DNA of 64,000 nucleotides from an uncultured Erythrobacter sp. GTDB lineage: Bacteria > Pseudomonadota > Alphaproteobacteria > Sphingomonadales > Sphingomonadaceae. The DNA is taken from assembly GCA_947493165.1 (NCBI GenBank), contig CANLPY010000002.1:310001-374000 (forward strand), given 5' to 3'. Shown here in pieces: positions 23,668-32,995 of this stretch. Below the pieces are notes generated by a model, which saw only the letters and a program-made list of their open reading frames with translations, did not search any database and was not told where the DNA came from. Within the stretch, counting starts at the first letter, position 1. Each line of letters opens with the position of its first letter. The position numbers and the translations under genes were made by a program.

Positions 23668-25134
23668 ATGAGTCTCCTTCAAGGCAAGCTACCGTTAAAG
23701 TTAAAGCTGATTCATGGCTTTGGGGCGGTCGCATTTGGGGTCAAAGACACCGGCTTTCAGTTTTTCCTATTATTTTTCTATAGCCAAGTGATGGGGATGG
23801 ATGCGGGCCTGGTCAGCCTAGCATTGCTCTGCGCGCTGCTGATCGATGCGGTGATTGATCCGATCCTCGGCAACCTTTCTGACCGCACTTACACCAAATG
23901 GGGCAGGCGCCTGCCGTGGCTTTACGCCGCCCCCGTCCCACTAGCCTTTGCATGGGTGATGATGTGGTCCCCGCCTGGCGGAGAAGCACCGACCTTCTTG
24001 GGTTTGCTCGGTATTGCGGTCGTTGTTCGCGTGCTGCTTTCTGCTTGCGAGGTACCCTCCATCTCCCTGCTGCCCGAAATCACTAGCGATTATGATGAGC
24101 GGACGACCCTGTTCCGGTTTCGTTATATTTCTGGCTGGCTTGGTGGGATCTTGATGATGGTGCTCGCATACACCGTGTTCATGACCGGCGAGGATGGCCT
24201 GCTAAACAGGGAAGGGTACAGAGCTTGGGCCGTAACTGGCGGATGTCTGATCGTCCTGTCAGTCATGGGTTCGGCCTGGGGTCAGCACAAACTGGTCGCG
24301 CATTTGCCCGAAACAAAACCCGCCCCTTTTACGTTCAAGGGCTGTTTCGAGGAAATATTCGAGGCATTCCGAGAACGGGCGTTTTTGATATTCGCCGCGG
24401 GCGGTCTTGCGGCCTATGTAAATCAGGGACTGACCTTCTCGCTTACCAATTATCTTACGCTGTATGTGTGGAGGCTGGATACGGCGCAAATACCATTGCT
24501 GCCCGAGGGGGTGACCGCGCTCAGCCTTTATCCGCTCGCGCTTTTCCTTTCGGCCATTCTGATGTTCTTTGTGGTCGGACCAATGCACAAACGCTTCGGG
24601 AAACCCAAAAGCGCCGCGTTATCTGCTCTTGGGACCGTACTGTTTACGGTGATCCCATATATGGCGCTTTATGCAGGGGTATGGCCGCCGCTTGATACCG
24701 CCACTTCCGGTATTGCGCTGCTACTGCTTTTGATGGCTGGCAACACGCTGGGCATTGTGGTTCTGATTTCGGCAAGCTCGATGATCGCGGAAATTGTCGA
24801 AGCCTATCTTGAACGGACAGGAAAACGAGCTGAAGGCGCGTTCTATTCAGGCAACTGGCTAATCCAGAAATGCGCGACAGGACTTGGTTTATTTCTTACT
24901 GGCCAAGTCCTGTCTTTCATCAGTTTTTCCCGCGATGCGGCCCCTGGTGAAGTGCCCGAGGCAACCATTGGTAACCTCATTCTATTCTATGTGGTGGCAA
25001 CGTCCGTCCTAATGTGCATCGCCGCATTCTGGCTAGCCCGGTTCCCGATCAATCGCGCCGATCACGAAGCGCGTATCGCGGCGATGAATGAGCGAAACCA
25101 AGCAGATCGTCCAGCCGAGACGCAGGTGCCGTAA
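23668..25134 (+). CDS. MFS transporter, GPH (glycoside-pentoside-hexuronide) type
   Basis: About 488 residues and 12 predicted membrane helices. The GPH/MFS loop motif appears as GNLSDRTYTKWGRRLPWLYA, and VPSISLLPEITSDYDERTTLFRFR follows with the conserved acidic and basic residues. ATG 23668 (MSLLQGKLPL) was chosen over a longer frame that would start in the operator region. Transporters of this group move sugars but also other organic anions. Next to acyl-CoA enzymes, an organic acid or terpenoid-like substrate is equally possible. Confidence 0.82.
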   Translation: MSLLQGKLPLKLKLIHGFGAVAFGVKDTGFQFFLLFFYSQVMGMDAGLVSLALLCALLIDAVIDPILGNLSDRTYTKWGRRLPWLYAAPVPLAFAWVMMWSPPGGEAPTFLGLLGIAVVVRVLLSACEVPSISLLPEITSDYDERTTLFRFRYISGWLGGILMMVLAYTVFMTGEDGLLNREGYRAWAVTGGCLIVLSVMGSAWGQHKLVAHLPETKPAPFTFKGCFEEIFEAFRERAFLIFAAGGLAAYVNQGLTFSLTNYLTLYVWRLDTAQIPLLPEGVTALSLYPLALFLSAILMFFVVGPMHKRFGKPKSAALSALGTVLFTVIPYMALYAGVWPPLDTATSGIALLLLLMAGNTLGIVVLISASSMIAEIVEAYLERTGKRAEGAFYSGNWLIQKCATGLGLFLTGQVLSFISFSRDAAPGEVPEATIGNLILFYVVATSVLMCIAAFWLARFPINRADHEARIAAMNERNQADRPAETQVP

Positions 25135-25231
25135 CGGAACCGCATCGCCTACCCAAATGAGAGCTTGGCGCTTCAGTTGCACTCTGCCACGGTTCGCCCA
25201 ACAGATTCGAAGATAGAGAGAGGAAACCCCC

Positions 25232-26569
25232 ATGGATTTTGAGCCAACCGAACGTCAGGTCTATTGGCGCGACCGCGTGCGCGATTTCATCGAAACGCAT
25301 GTTCGCCCCAATATGGATACCTACAAAGCGCAGGATGCAGAAGGTGACCGCTGGAAAGTCATCCAGATCATTGAAGACAAAAAGAAGCTGGCGAAAGACG
25401 CAGGTATTTGGAACCTCTTTATGCCGCCGCGCAATGAGGGCCACCATCACGTCGAAGAGAGTTTTGAGTTTGAAGGCCCCGGCCTCACCAACCTCGAATA
25501 CGCTCTGTGCGCCGAAGAAATGGGCCGCATCGGCTGGGCAAGCGAAGTTTTCAACTGCTCTGCACCTGACACCGGCAATATGGAAGTGTTCCATCGCTAC
25601 GGCACGATCGAGCAAAAGGAACAATGGCTGCGCCCGCTGATGAACGGCGAAATTCGTTCTGCCTTCCTTATGACAGAGCCTTTCACGGCCAGCTCGGATG
25701 CGACCAATATCGAAACCCGCATTGAGCGTGATGGCGACGAATATGTAATCAATGGCCGCAAGTGGTGGTCTTCGGGTCTGGGCGATCCGCGCTGCAAAGT
25801 GTCCATCGTAATGGGTAAAACTGACCCAACCGCAGGCCGTCACGCACAGCAATCAATGCTATTGATGCCTAATGATGCGCCGGGTGTGAACATAATCCGC
25901 CACCTGCCTGTGTTCGGATATGACGATGCGCCCCACGGCCATATGGAAGTCGAAATGAAGGACGTTCGCGTACCCGTTTCCAACATGCTGCTGGGCGAAG
26001 GTCGCGGATTTGAGATCGCCCAAGGGCGCCTTGGCCCAGGCCGTATCCACCACTGTATGCGCACCATTGGCGTCGCCGAAGAAGCGCTGGCGAAGATGTG
26101 TAAGCGCCTGCAAGAGCGCGAAGCCTTCGGCAAGCCGATCTATAAGCATTCGGTTTGGGAAGAGCGTGTTGCGCGCGCCCGTATTGATATCGACATGACC
26201 CGCCTGCTGTGCCTGAAAGCGGCCGACATGATGGATAAGGTTGGCAACAAATCGGCCAAGCAAGAAATCGCCATGATCAAGGTTCAGGCGCCAAACATGG
26301 CTCTGAAAATCATCGATGATGCGATCCAAGCCCATGGCGGCGGCGGCGTGTCGAACGATTATGGCCTCGCCAACGCTTACGCGCATCAGCGCACTCTGCG
26401 CCTTGCCGATGGTCCGGATGAAGTTCACGCTCGCTCCATTGCGCGCATGGAGTTTGGCAAACATGTCCCTGAAGAAGGTCCGACCGCCAACGCCTTGCGC
26501 GGCGGCGGCGGCCGGGCTGCCAACGATGCGGGCAGCGCAAGTTCGGGTGATATGGGCGCCACGCGCTAA
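25232..26569 (+). CDS. Acyl-CoA dehydrogenase, ACAD10/11- and LvaC-like
   Basis: 445 residues. Family motifs are [45 protein letters not shown] and the C-domain [29 protein letters not shown]. The end reads [33 protein letters not shown], in which ADGPDEVH replaces EGTSE. This is the hallmark of the ACAD10/11 group, some members of which eliminate phosphate from 4-phosphoacyl-CoA. An APH-type kinase lies two genes downstream. A Gly/Ala/Ser-rich tail of about 25 residues ends the protein. SD GAGAGAGGA precedes ATG 25232. Confidence 0.88.
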   Translation: MDFEPTERQVYWRDRVRDFIETHVRPNMDTYKAQDAEGDRWKVIQIIEDKKKLAKDAGIWNLFMPPRNEGHHHVEESFEFEGPGLTNLEYALCAEEMGRIGWASEVFNCSAPDTGNMEVFHRYGTIEQKEQWLRPLMNGEIRSAFLMTEPFTASSDATNIETRIERDGDEYVINGRKWWSSGLGDPRCKVSIVMGKTDPTAGRHAQQSMLLMPNDAPGVNIIRHLPVFGYDDAPHGHMEVEMKDVRVPVSNMLLGEGRGFEIAQGRLGPGRIHHCMRTIGVAEEALAKMCKRLQEREAFGKPIYKHSVWEERVARARIDIDMTRLLCLKAADMMDKVGNKSAKQEIAMIKVQAPNMALKIIDDAIQAHGGGGVSNDYGLANAYAHQRTLRLADGPDEVHARSIARMEFGKHVPEEGPTANALRGGGGRAANDAGSASSGDMGATR

Positions 26570-26596
26570 GCAAACGGGCTAAGGGAGAGGCGAAAT

Positions 26597-27685
26597 ATGG
26601 CGAAAGCTGCCATTCTGGAAACACCGGGTCAGGGGTTGGTGATCGGTGAGATTGAACTCGCCACCCCTGCCCCGCATGAAGTCTTGATTGATACCAAGGC
26701 CTGCGGCCTGTGCCATTCAGACTTGCACTTTATTGACGGGGCTTACCCCCATGCCCTGCCCGCCATTCCGGGCCATGAAGCCGCCGGAATTGTCCGTGCT
26801 GTGGGTAGCGAAGTGCGCACCGTAAAGCCCGGCGACCATGTCGTATCCTGCCTCAGCGCATTTTGCGGAACTTGTGAGTTTTGCGTTACCGGGCGGATGG
26901 CGTTGTGCCTTGGCGCAGCGACGCGCCGCGGCAAGGGTGATGCGATGCGTATCACTCGAAATGGCGGCGAGCCTGTTAACCAGATGCTAAACCTGTCGGC
27001 CTTTTCCGAACAGATGCTGATCCACGAAAACGCCTGCGTCTCAATTGATAAAGAGATGCCGTTAGACCGGGCAGCGGTGATCGGCTGCGCGGTTACGACT
27101 GGCGCCGGTACAATCTTCAACGCGTGCAAAGTTACTCCCGGTGAGACAGTCTTGATCGTCGGGTGCGGCGGGGTTGGCCTTGCCGCCATCAATGCCGCGA
27201 AAATCGCGGGCGCGGGCAAAGTGATTGCGGCTGATCCGCTTCCCGAAAAGCGCGCTTTGGCGGAGACCTTGGGCGCGAGCCACACGGTCGACGCGCTGGC
27301 CGATGATGTGGTCAAGCAGATCATGGAAATCTCAGGCGGCGGCGTCGATTGGGGGATAGAGGCCGTTGGGCGTCAGGCCTCAGCTGACCTCGCGGTTGCG
27401 GCGCTCAAACGCGGCGGCACGGCGGTGATCCTCGGTATGATGCCGCTGGATTGCAAAGTAGGACTTGGCGCGATGGACCTGCTTGGAGGCAAAAAGCTGA
27501 TGGGCGCGATAATGGGGATGAACCACTTCCCGGTCGACTTGCCGCGCCTTGTTGATTTCTACATGCGCGGCCTGCTCGATCTTGACACGATCATCGCGGA
27601 GCGGATCGCATTGGAAGATATCAATGCTGGTTTTGACAAAATGCGCGAGGGGCATTCCGCGCGCAGCGTAGTGGTGTTTGACTGA
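26597..27685 (+). CDS. Zinc-dependent alcohol dehydrogenase, class III-like
   Basis: 362 residues of the medium-chain dehydrogenase family. Catalytic zinc ligands are in KACGLCHSDLHF and PGHEAAGIV. The structural zinc lobe is SCLSAFCGTCEFCVTGRMALC, with four cysteines. The NAD site is LIVGCGGVGLAAINAAKIAGA. It oxidises an alcohol to aldehyde or ketone with NAD+. It lies between the ACAD10/11-like dehydrogenase and the kinase and its stop overlaps the kinase start, so the three form one unit. Confidence 0.88.
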   Translation: MAKAAILETPGQGLVIGEIELATPAPHEVLIDTKACGLCHSDLHFIDGAYPHALPAIPGHEAAGIVRAVGSEVRTVKPGDHVVSCLSAFCGTCEFCVTGRMALCLGAATRRGKGDAMRITRNGGEPVNQMLNLSAFSEQMLIHENACVSIDKEMPLDRAAVIGCAVTTGAGTIFNACKVTPGETVLIVGCGGVGLAAINAAKIAGAGKVIAADPLPEKRALAETLGASHTVDALADDVVKQIMEISGGGVDWGIEAVGRQASADLAVAALKRGGTAVILGMMPLDCKVGLGAMDLLGGKKLMGAIMGMNHFPVDLPRLVDFYMRGLLDLDTIIAERIALEDINAGFDKMREGHSARSVVVFD

Positions 27686-28788
27686 TGACGGAAAGCTCAC
27701 AAAGCGATGCCGCCTCGGCGATCGATTTTGACAAGGAAATGGTCGGCACGGTCGAAGTGCCAGAGGCAGATCGGCTTGATCTGGAAAGGCTGACGGCGTG
27801 GTTTGAAACCAATGTTGAAGGCTTTTCCGGCCCGATCAGCTATACCAAGTTCAAAGGCGGGCAATCCAACCCGACATACAAAATTGAAACACCGGGGGCG
27901 AATTACGTGCTGCGCCGCCAGCCGTTCGGTAAGTTGTTGCCCAGCGCGCATGCGGTGGACCGCGAATACAAGGCCATGACCGGCCTTTACCCAACCGGGT
28001 TTCCAGTGCCAAAAACATATGGTCTGTGCGAAGATTCAGAAGTGCTCGGCTCCAAGTTCTTTGTCATGAGCATGGCTGATGGCCGCTCGCTTTGGAACGG
28101 GGCTTTGCCAGCCTCTTCTCCGGAGGAGCGCCGCGAACTTTACAATGCGCTGATCGACACCATTGCTGACATGCACCTCAACAAGCCCGACGAAATCGGT
28201 TTGGGTGATTACGGCAAACCGACCGACTATTGCGCACGGCAAATTGCGCGCTGGTCAAAGCAGTATAAGCTGTCTGAAACCGAACATATGCCGCAGATGG
28301 AGCGGCTGATCGAATGGCTGCCACAAACAATCCCGCCGCAGCATGAAAGCAGCGTTGTGCACGGCGATTACCGGCTCGACAATGTGATCTTTCATAAGAC
28401 CGAGAACCGCGTGATCGCAGTGCTGGATTGGGAGCTTTCGACGCTGGGCGATCCGATTGCTGATTTCAGCTATCTGATGCTCAACTGGTTCCAGCCTTCT
28501 GACGATGGCCGCGCCGGTCTGCTGGGTCTAGATTTGCCTGCGCTGGGTATTCCGACGGTGCAAGAGGCAGTCGATCGCTATGTCGCGCGCACGGGATATC
28601 CCGTGCCCCCGATGGAATGGTATTTTGCCTATAATCTGTTCCGGCTTGCAGGGATCATGCAGGGCATCAAAAAACGCGTGATTGATGGCACTGCGTCATC
28701 CGCTCACGCCAAAGCTATGAGCGACCGGGTCGCGCCGCTGGTTGAGCGTGCTTATCAGTTTGCGCTTGAAGCGGGGATGCCGGAGTAA
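27685..28788 (+). CDS. APH-family kinase, LvaA/ACAD10-type (acyl-CoA hydroxyl kinase candidate)
   Basis: 367 residues of the aminoglycoside phosphotransferase fold. FKGGQSNPTYKIETPGANYVLRR is the nucleotide-binding loop, VVHGDYRLDNVIF holds the catalytic Asp and Asn, and VLDWELSTLGDPIADFSYL the metal-binding Asp. Proteins of this subgroup are fused to ACAD domains in animal ACAD10/11 and pair with LvaC in Pseudomonas levulinate degradation, where the 4-hydroxyl of a hydroxyacyl-CoA is phosphorylated. Antibiotic resistance is an unlikely role. The ATG overlaps the preceding stop by one base (TGATG). Confidence 0.85.
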   Translation: MTESSQSDAASAIDFDKEMVGTVEVPEADRLDLERLTAWFETNVEGFSGPISYTKFKGGQSNPTYKIETPGANYVLRRQPFGKLLPSAHAVDREYKAMTGLYPTGFPVPKTYGLCEDSEVLGSKFFVMSMADGRSLWNGALPASSPEERRELYNALIDTIADMHLNKPDEIGLGDYGKPTDYCARQIARWSKQYKLSETEHMPQMERLIEWLPQTIPPQHESSVVHGDYRLDNVIFHKTENRVIAVLDWELSTLGDPIADFSYLMLNWFQPSDDGRAGLLGLDLPALGIPTVQEAVDRYVARTGYPVPPMEWYFAYNLFRLAGIMQGIKKRVIDGTASSAHAKAMSDRVAPLVERAYQFALEAGMPE

Positions 28789-28814
28789 CCCTCCAGCGTC
28801 CCACGCCTCATAAA

Positions 28815-31199
28815 TCAGAACTCTGCGCTAAAGCTTACAACGGCGCCTGCATCGTCGCGCGTTCCAGCGAAATGTCCCGGATCACGGCGGTAAAACAGGC
28901 TTGCCCCAGCCCGGCCAAAGCCGAACGGTCCGTGCCATGCCAATTCGCCCATCATCTCGCGCCCTTCAGGGCTAAGCGACAGGCGTTGGCGACCGAAAAT
29001 CGCGCTTTCTGTGGCGTAATCATAGGCCACCGGCAGATCTAGCAGCAGCGCGCCGCCGCTTACCCGCAAGGGCTGGCTGATGCGAAGGCCCATGCTGTCA
29101 CCGGAGACCAGCGCGCCATATTTTGTCACATCGAATGACCACGCCTGACTGAGCAATTGCGAGCCTTGACCAATCTGAGCGTTGCCGCGCGGACGGGTTA
29201 TACCTTGACGATAGGCCCCGCCAATGCGCCAATCACGTGTAAATTGATGGCCAAATTCAGCGTCGAGAAACACACTATCCGCCCCGCGAATGCCTAGCGC
29301 ATCATGGAAGTGCCCGCCCAACAGCGTGTCTTGTTCCTGCATCCATGTGAGCGAGAATATAGCCTCCACACCAGCAATCTCCCGGTCTGCTGCGACGCCT
29401 AGGCTTGCTGTTGGGCGCCGCTCTCTAACGCCGGAAAGCACATCTCCCGCTTGCCGATTTGCGCCCAGAAACGCGTCTCCGCGATCGGCAGAAACCGTTA
29501 GCCCCCACGGGCCAATCTGTTGCCTCGCGGCGAGCGCGAACTCACTGCTTTGGAAAAAGCCATCATCGCCGCCCGCTTGCGGCGCGATACGGAACGCCGG
29601 CCGCTTTGCGCCCTGCAATTGCGCGACCAAGCCGCCTGAACCTTGGAAAAAGGCAAAGCCGAGCTGCGTATCTGGTGCGATTTTGGCAGCGACACGCGCG
29701 GCCAACACACGGGCCATTTGCGCCTCTTCAGACGATAGCTGCAATTGCTCTGCCCACGCCAATCCGCCGGCACGCGGCCCCTCCGCCACAGTAAAGGCCA
29801 TCGAAAGCGGTCCTGCCGACGCCGCGCGGTTGATACCGCCCTGCTCCACCACGCCGCGAAGGCGTTGCACTTGAGCAGAATTGCGCGTCCGCCCATCAAG
29901 TTCCAGAGTGTAAGCCCGGTCATAGCGATCCGTCACAATGGTGCTGAGACCGGTGCGCGCCAAGGCATCACCCATCGCGGCCGATCCAATCGCGACATCA
30001 TCAGCCAACGCCAGCACAGAACCTGTGCCCGCTACAGTGGTTGCGCCGGACGGTGCGATCGCGGCAGCGATGTCGAGAACACCGGTGCCATAAATTGCAT
30101 CGATCCCGACATCACCTGCGTCTGTTGCAGTGTCGAGGAGGATTTCGACAATCTCTTGTCCCGTTAGATTGGGGAACGCCTGGGCCAACAAAGCCACAGC
30201 GCCTGAAACCTGCGGCGCGGCAAAGCTCGTTCCTGAAAACAGAGTGACAAATTGATCGCCGTCGATTGTCTCGACAAAAACTTCGCCATCTTCATAGACG
30301 CAGCAGATCGCTTGACCACGCGCGTTAATGTAAGAGCCTGCGAAATCGCCAGCGCGATTGGTAAAATCAGAAATATCGCCGTTTTCGTCAACTGAACCGA
30401 CAATGATGACATTGCCATCGCCCGCTTCTTGCAGGCTGGAGGCGAAGGGATCGGGTTGATCAGGTGGAATGTCCGCATCTGATCCATCGCCTGAATTGCC
30501 AGCGGAAACAACCACAACAACCCCTGCCGTCGCGGCGCGGCGAACAGCATCAAGCACTTGCCTGCTCGCCCGTCCGCCTCCCAAACTGATGTTCACGACA
30601 ACAGCGCCCGAATTCACCGCCAAATCGATCCCATCTGCAATCGCAGAATCGTTAAACAGGCAGCCTAGTGACGCATCTTGCGGCGTATCATCGCCGCACG
30701 AGCCGACGGAATCAGCGCGCACAGCCAACACCTCAGCATCAAACGCGATGCCAATCACTCCGGTATCATTGCGACCACCCGCGGCAACAAGAGCAACATT
30801 TGTCCCGTGATCATCATCGGGATCAACGCCGCGATTGCCTTCGACATCCGCAGAATTGGCATTCACTCGGCCTGCGAATTCGGGGCTATCAGTGTCGAGG
30901 CCAGTGTCGATAATTGCGATAACTTCGCCATCGCCTGTGAAGCCTTGTTCCCACGCAGACACTGCGCCGTGAAATGCCGGACCATCAGAGCGCCGCACCT
31001 CAGCCGTATCGAAACTGCTTGGCGGTGGTGGAGGCGGCGGTGGCGGTGGCGGCGGAGGTGGCGGAGGTGTTGGTGCCGGCGCAGATATAGGGCCACCCGA
31101 TTGGCCTGATGGACTGCCGCCGCATGCGCTAAGCGCTGCACAGGCGGTCGCCGTGACAACCAACCTCCACGTTATTGGGCATTCGGGATCATTCTTCAT
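28815..31199 (-). CDS. Secreted S8 (subtilisin-like) serine protease with beta-rich C-terminus
   Basis: 794 residues. A lipoprotein-type signal (AALSACGGS) is followed by a linker of about 17 consecutive prolines. The S8 domain has catalytic Asp in IAIIDTGLDTD, His in DDHGTNVALVA, Asn in VVVSAGNSGDG and Ser in FSGTSFAAPQVSG. The C-terminal 400 residues are beta-rich and end in VVSFSAEF with a terminal Phe. This suggests an outer-membrane barrel of autotransporter kind, so a surface-exposed protease is likely. The combination of a lipobox and a barrel-like end is unusual. Confidence 0.85.
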   Translation of the reverse strand: MKNDPECPITWRLVVTATACAALSACGGSPSGQSGGPISAPAPTPPPPPPPPPPPPPPPPSSFDTAEVRRSDGPAFHGAVSAWEQGFTGDGEVIAIIDTGLDTDSPEFAGRVNANSADVEGNRGVDPDDDHGTNVALVAAGGRNDTGVIGIAFDAEVLAVRADSVGSCGDDTPQDASLGCLFNDSAIADGIDLAVNSGAVVVNISLGGGRASRQVLDAVRRAATAGVVVVVSAGNSGDGSDADIPPDQPDPFASSLQEAGDGNVIIVGSVDENGDISDFTNRAGDFAGSYINARGQAICCVYEDGEVFVETIDGDQFVTLFSGTSFAAPQVSGAVALLAQAFPNLTGQEIVEILLDTATDAGDVGIDAIYGTGVLDIAAAIAPSGATTVAGTGSVLALADDVAIGSAAMGDALARTGLSTIVTDRYDRAYTLELDGRTRNSAQVQRLRGVVEQGGINRAASAGPLSMAFTVAEGPRAGGLAWAEQLQLSSEEAQMARVLAARVAAKIAPDTQLGFAFFQGSGGLVAQLQGAKRPAFRIAPQAGGDDGFFQSSEFALAARQQIGPWGLTVSADRGDAFLGANRQAGDVLSGVRERRPTASLGVAADREIAGVEAIFSLTWMQEQDTLLGGHFHDALGIRGADSVFLDAEFGHQFTRDWRIGGAYRQGITRPRGNAQIGQGSQLLSQAWSFDVTKYGALVSGDSMGLRISQPLRVSGGALLLDLPVAYDYATESAIFGRQRLSLSPEGREMMGELAWHGPFGFGRAGASLFYRRDPGHFAGTRDDAGAVVSFSAEF

Positions 31200-31404
31200 T
31201 ATGAAGTCCTTTTAATGCCCCTTCCGGGACAAAGCTTAAGATCAAGCCTGCTGCGAAAGCAAGGCTTGCTAACTAACAAAGCAAGCCGAACGCCGAATGA
31301 ACGCGCCTGAGTACTTGTCGGTAGAGGCACGGCGGGCTAGCAGCGCAAGTTCAGCGCCCAACGCGGGCGAATGCAAATTCAAGAAAATCCAGTTTGGAGC
31401 TAGT

Positions 31405-32241
31405 ATGTCAGACGAACTCATCACCCAGATCGAAGAAGCGTGGGAAAAACGCAAAGAGATTACACCGGGTCACGAGGTTCGTCATGCGGTCAATGATGCT
31501 TTGTCGCTGCTGGATACTGGTGAGGCACGCGTGGCTGAGCCTGATGGTGCTGGCGGATGGCGGGTCAATCAATGGCTCAAGAAAGCCGTGCTCTTGTCCT
31601 TCCGCCTCAATGAAAACATTGTGATGGATAGCGGATCATGCAGCCAAGGCGCGTTCGATAAAGTGCCAACCAAGTTTGCTGGCTGGGGCGCAAACCGTTT
31701 CCGCGATGCAGGCTTCCGCGTTGTTCCAGGCGCGGTTGCGCGGCGCGGCAGCTTTATTGCTAAGGGCGTGGTGTTGATGCCCAGCTTCGTTAACATCGGC
31801 GCCTACGTAGATGAAGGCACAATGATCGATACCTGGGCCACCGTCGGCTCATGCGCGCAAATCGGCAAGAACGTTCATATCTCTGGCGGCGCTGGCATTG
31901 GCGGCGTGCTTGAACCGCTTCAGGCGGAACCTGTTATTATTGGTGATGGCGCATTCATTGGCGCGCGCAGCGAAGTGGCTGAAGGCGTTCGAGTGGGTGA
32001 GGGCGCCGTCCTTTCGATGGGCGTGTACCTTGGTGCATCAACCAAAATCGTCGACCGTGCCACCGGCGAAGTGCACATGGGCGAAGTCCCACCATATGCC
32101 GTGGTTGTGCCAGGAAGTATGCCTGGAAAGCCGCTTCCCGACGGATCGCCCGGCCCATCGCTCTATTGTGCGGTGATCGTAAAGACTGTGGACGCTCAGA
32201 CTCGGTCCAAAACGGGCATTAACGAGCTGCTGCGCGAGTAA
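31405..32241 (+). CDS. dapD: 2,3,4,5-tetrahydropyridine-2,6-dicarboxylate N-succinyltransferase
   Basis: 278 residues. An N-terminal helical domain ([12 protein letters not shown]) is followed by a left-handed beta-helix of hexapeptide repeats ([52 protein letters not shown] is the central part, cited by position 130-180). The protein ends near LLRE. It succinylates tetrahydrodipicolinate in lysine and meso-DAP synthesis. A frame open 36 codons further upstream was rejected because the conserved family start is [13 protein letters not shown]-like. Confidence 0.95.
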   Translation: MSDELITQIEEAWEKRKEITPGHEVRHAVNDALSLLDTGEARVAEPDGAGGWRVNQWLKKAVLLSFRLNENIVMDSGSCSQGAFDKVPTKFAGWGANRFRDAGFRVVPGAVARRGSFIAKGVVLMPSFVNIGAYVDEGTMIDTWATVGSCAQIGKNVHISGGAGIGGVLEPLQAEPVIIGDGAFIGARSEVAEGVRVGEGAVLSMGVYLGASTKIVDRATGEVHMGEVPPYAVVVPGSMPGKPLPDGSPGPSLYCAVIVKTVDAQTRSKTGINELLRE

Positions 32242-32264
32242 TCTCACAAATACATGCGATGCTC

Positions 32265-32289
32265 GGAAAGAGGATGGCGCGAGCGGGTT
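32265..32289 (+). promoter_or_regulatory. EcfG-like promoter candidate (one mismatch)
   Basis: GGAAA at 32265 and GTT at 32287 are spaced by 17 nt. The -35 differs from GGAAC at one base. It stands about 40 bp before the small membrane-protein gene. Confidence 0.3.
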
Positions 32290-32326
32290 AATCCGCCTAT
32301 AAACAAAGCAATGGCCCGGAGGACTT

Positions 32327-32479
32327 ATGACAAACGATAAAGACGAAATTCACATTGAAGATGATGATGCGCGCGGGGCGCACACAACCGGCGCAATGCG
32401 CTGGGTTCTGGGTATCAGTCTAGTCGCTGCTATCATCGCCATGACATTGGTCTGGGTTATTCCTGCAATCTACGGCTGA
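32327..32479 (+). CDS. Small single-span membrane protein, 50 aa
   Basis: ATG 32327 follows a strong Shine-Dalgarno (CGGAGGAC). The product has an acidic N-terminus (DKDEIHIEDDD), then one helix (WVLGISLVAAIIAMTLVWVI) and a two- or three-residue end. It belongs to no family recognised here. The clear Shine-Dalgarno, possible stress promoter and amphipathic layout support a real gene. Confidence 0.6.
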   Translation: MTNDKDEIHIEDDDARGAHTTGAMRWVLGISLVAAIIAMTLVWVIPAIYG

Positions 32480-32495
32480 CCGCTTAATCTGAATT

Positions 32496-32528
32496 GCGAT
32501 CTCAATGAGACTGGTTCAATGAGATCGC
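32496..32528. terminator. Hairpin after the small membrane-protein gene
   Basis: GCGATCTCA at 32496-32504 pairs with TGAGATCGC at 32520-32528 across a 15-nt loop, giving 9 perfect base pairs. There is no T run, so it is either a weak terminator or a 3'-end stabiliser. Confidence 0.4.
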
Positions 32529-32554
32529 CCAATCAGAGTAGCCCGGCGAGGCTG

Positions 32555-32579
32555 GGAACACACATTTGATTGGTGGGTT
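32555..32579 (+). promoter_or_regulatory. EcfG-type promoter for the tudor-like gene
   Basis: GGAAC at 32555-32559, then 17 nt, then GTT at 32577-32579; only the C of CGTT is changed. The gene start is 31 bp further on. Confidence 0.55.
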
Positions 32580-32610
32580 ATATCCTGAAAACGACACTGA
32601 GGATATAATT

Positions 32611-32841
32611 ATGAGCAATTCCAACAGCTTCCAAACAAATCAATATGTAAAATGGGACTGGGGTAACGGCGAAGCGACCGGTCAAATCAAAGAGCGTTTC
32701 GAACGCGAAGTTACCCGCACTTTGGCAGGCAACGAAGTCACCAGAAATGGTGATACAGACAACCCTGCCTATCTCATCAAGCAAGAAGACGGCGCCGAAG
32801 TGCTCAAACTTGGGTCAGAAATTGAGGCTCAGGACAGCTGA
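32611..32841 (+). CDS. HVA1/tudor-like small stress protein
   Basis: 76 residues from MSNSNSFQ. The core YVKWDWGNGEATGQIKERFE matches small proteins of the hypervirulence-associated TUDOR/DUF2945 group (pattern V-x-W-x-W-G-x-G-x-A-x-G). AYLIKQEDGAEVLKLGSEI is the second conserved part. These are found in stress regulons in many alphaproteobacteria; the molecular role is unknown. It is preceded by an EcfG-type promoter and followed by the remains of a DUF3008 gene. Confidence 0.7.
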   Translation: MSNSNSFQTNQYVKWDWGNGEATGQIKERFEREVTRTLAGNEVTRNGDTDNPAYLIKQEDGAEVLKLGSEIEAQDS

Positions 32842-32843
32842 GC

Positions 32844-32995
32844 CATGCCTGACGCCGAAAGCCAAGCGCAGCGAAACGGCCAAATCCGATCTGTAAGGCG
32901 CATCGATCGAAATGTACGAGAGTATGAGCGAGCGCGAGCTGGAGGAGATGGCCTCTACCTAGCGCAAGAACTTACCCGAAACCGCCGATGATTAA
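32844..32995 (+). pseudogene. Decayed DUF3008-like small protein gene
   Basis: It opens with MPDAESQAQRN, similar to the MPAKSKAQQ start of DUF3008 proteins. After a frame change it reads MYESMSERELEEMAST, a TAG stop, then RKNLPETADD. DUF3008 proteins have EMYDSMSEKELEEFASTKRKG-like ends, so an AAG-to-TAG change and an upstream indel or deletion explain the break. Its second half is repeated intact at 33.15-33.27 kb. It follows the tudor-like gene, a common stress-regulon neighbour. Confidence 0.55.

Noticed and set aside
27685-28788. Aminoglycoside resistance gene
   Set aside because: The kinase motifs are of the LvaA/ACAD10 subgroup and the gene is fused into a catabolic operon.
31297-31404. 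N-terminal extension of dapD by 36 codons
   Set aside because: The extra residues do not resemble the DapD family start, which begins at MSDELITQ.
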